A stretch of 30,135 nt of DNA, taken from the IMG/VR virus record IMGVR_UViG_3300025889_000631, positions 1 through 30,135 of that record. One strand, 5' to 3'. Below the pieces are notes generated by a model. That model was given only the letters and a program-made list of their open reading frames with translations. It searched no databases and had not been told where the DNA came from. The DNA is from a virus. The translations under genes were made by a program, and so were the position numbers. Position 1 is the first letter of the stretch. Every line of letters starts with the position of its first letter. Below are positions 29,441-30,135 of the stretch, piece after piece.

Positions 29441-29657
29441 ATTAAAAAATTCAACGCATGATTTTTATGAGATCACTAGATTGAATAAAGAAGTTTGCTT
29501 GGAGGTAGTTAAAAAGATTGAGGATGAGTTTCCTAAATTTAAAATGGACCACTTGGTTTATATCTATCAAATGGCTTTGCACGACTACTTTACCAATGAA
29601 CAATTAAAAAAACTTGTATTGCACCTATCCAAGAATGAAGTCAGCAAGAAATTATAA
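29433..29657 (+). CDS. Small helical protein, 74 aa
   Basis: A 74-residue protein, mostly helical, with EVVKKIEDEFPKFKMDHLVYIYQMALHDYFTNEQLKKLVLHLSKNE. No family recognised. It starts eight bases before the end of the coiled-coil gene and ends one base before the next gene. Confidence 0.58.
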   Translation: MVKLKNSTHDFYEITRLNKEVCLEVVKKIEDEFPKFKMDHLVYIYQMALHDYFTNEQLKKLVLHLSKNEVSKKL

Positions 29658-29658
29658 T

Positions 29659-30105
29659 ATGGCTAGAGATACATACGCATTTTCTAATGGAGTTTATAAC
29701 GATTGGCATAGAAAGTATGAGGGTATCGCCATGATTGATATAGATAGCGTTGAGGTATGCAAGTATTGTTATGAGCCATTAGCTATTATTGAAACCTCTT
29801 ACTATCGTGGTCATACAAACAAGGCAACTAGACTTACCAAAGAGATAGCGAAGCGATGTAATGTTCCAGCTTATATGCTGTTCTATTATGAGCTTGAAAC
29901 CCCTGCTAAACCACCTGAAGAACGAGCAAAACACCCTCAAATTTTACGATATGACCCTAGATATGACATAGACCTTAGGTTTGTTTGGAGGAACTTATTT
30001 GAGTACCATATTGCTTATAAGGAAACAGATCAGAATGAATGGTTAGAAGAATTAAATATGTTGCATAAAAGACACAGTAAGGAGTGTATAAAGTGGCAGA
30101 AATAA
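29659..30105 (+). CDS. Possible PD-(D/E)XK-type nuclease-like protein
   Basis: A 148-residue protein. I start it at the ATG at 29659 (ARDTYAFSNG), immediately after the previous stop; an ATG at 29614 inside the upstream gene is less likely. The segment MIDIDSVEVCKYCYEPLAIIETSYYRGHTNKATRLTKEIAKRCNVPAYMLFYY has Asp29, Glu45 and Lys55 spaced like the acid-acid-lysine core of PD-(D/E)XK nucleases, plus a Cys34-x2-Cys37 pair. This is pattern reading and could be wrong. The C-terminus is helical and charged. Confidence 0.5.
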   Translation: MARDTYAFSNGVYNDWHRKYEGIAMIDIDSVEVCKYCYEPLAIIETSYYRGHTNKATRLTKEIAKRCNVPAYMLFYYELETPAKPPEERAKHPQILRYDPRYDIDLRFVWRNLFEYHIAYKETDQNEWLEELNMLHKRHSKECIKWQK

Positions 30106-30135
30106 GGCAGAACTACGATAGTTCAAGATCATTTT
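30093..30135 (+). CDS. Start of an unidentified gene (partial)
   Basis: A GTG at 30093, eight bases after AAGGAG, opens a frame (MAEIRQNYDSSRSF) that runs out of the window. It overlaps the preceding gene by 13 bases. Too short to identify. Confidence 0.55.
   Translation, partial: MAEIRQNYDSSRSF

Overview
The window is part of an AT-rich, T7-like podovirus genome. The gene set and the low G+C (sampled lines run from about 13 to 45%) suggest a marine phage of the Pelagibacter/alphaproteobacterial type; the host assignment is inference from gene families and composition. Both ends cut genes: the C-terminus of the large terminase at the left edge, and an unidentified gene that begins at 30093 at the right edge.

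Layout. (1) 1-13936, plus strand: virion assembly in T7 order: terminase, three very small proteins, portal, Bbp19-like protein, scaffold, major capsid protein (closed by a strong terminator at 5017-5050), tail tubular A and B, and internal virion proteins resembling T7 gp13, gp14, gp15 and gp16. A small HNH nuclease gene sits between the gp14-like and gp15-like genes. (2) 13953-21702: an adhesion locus with a T7-type fibre anchor, an endonuclease VII gene, two fibre/tip proteins sharing an N-terminal module, small chaperone-like genes, and three tandem paralogous tip proteins. (3) 21707-25072: a run of tiny genes with their own promoter-like sites and a dense chain of overlapping genes, including a GH24 lysozyme, a holin-like protein, a PD-(D/E)XK nuclease and several small basic or Cys-rich proteins. 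(4) 25082-28718, minus strand: a recombination/replication operon with a RecB/Cas4-like exonuclease, a membrane protein, an ERF-type annealing protein, a possible ssDNA-binding protein, small genes including a DUF6378-like one, and at its distal end a protein with only the DNA-binding domain IV of DnaA. (5) 28841-30135, plus strand: a Cro-like HTH regulator and short downstream genes, read divergently from the operon.

The most striking feature is the 122-base divergent control region at 28719-28840. It holds two back-to-back promoters overlapping at their -35 elements, a perfect 9-base DnaA box (28743-28751) next to the minus promoter's -10, and a small dyad in front of the Cro-like gene. As the same operon ends in a DnaA domain IV protein, an autoregulatory or origin-targeting loop is a testable hypothesis. 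No integrase, RNA polymerase, DNA polymerase, tRNA or CRISPR array was seen.
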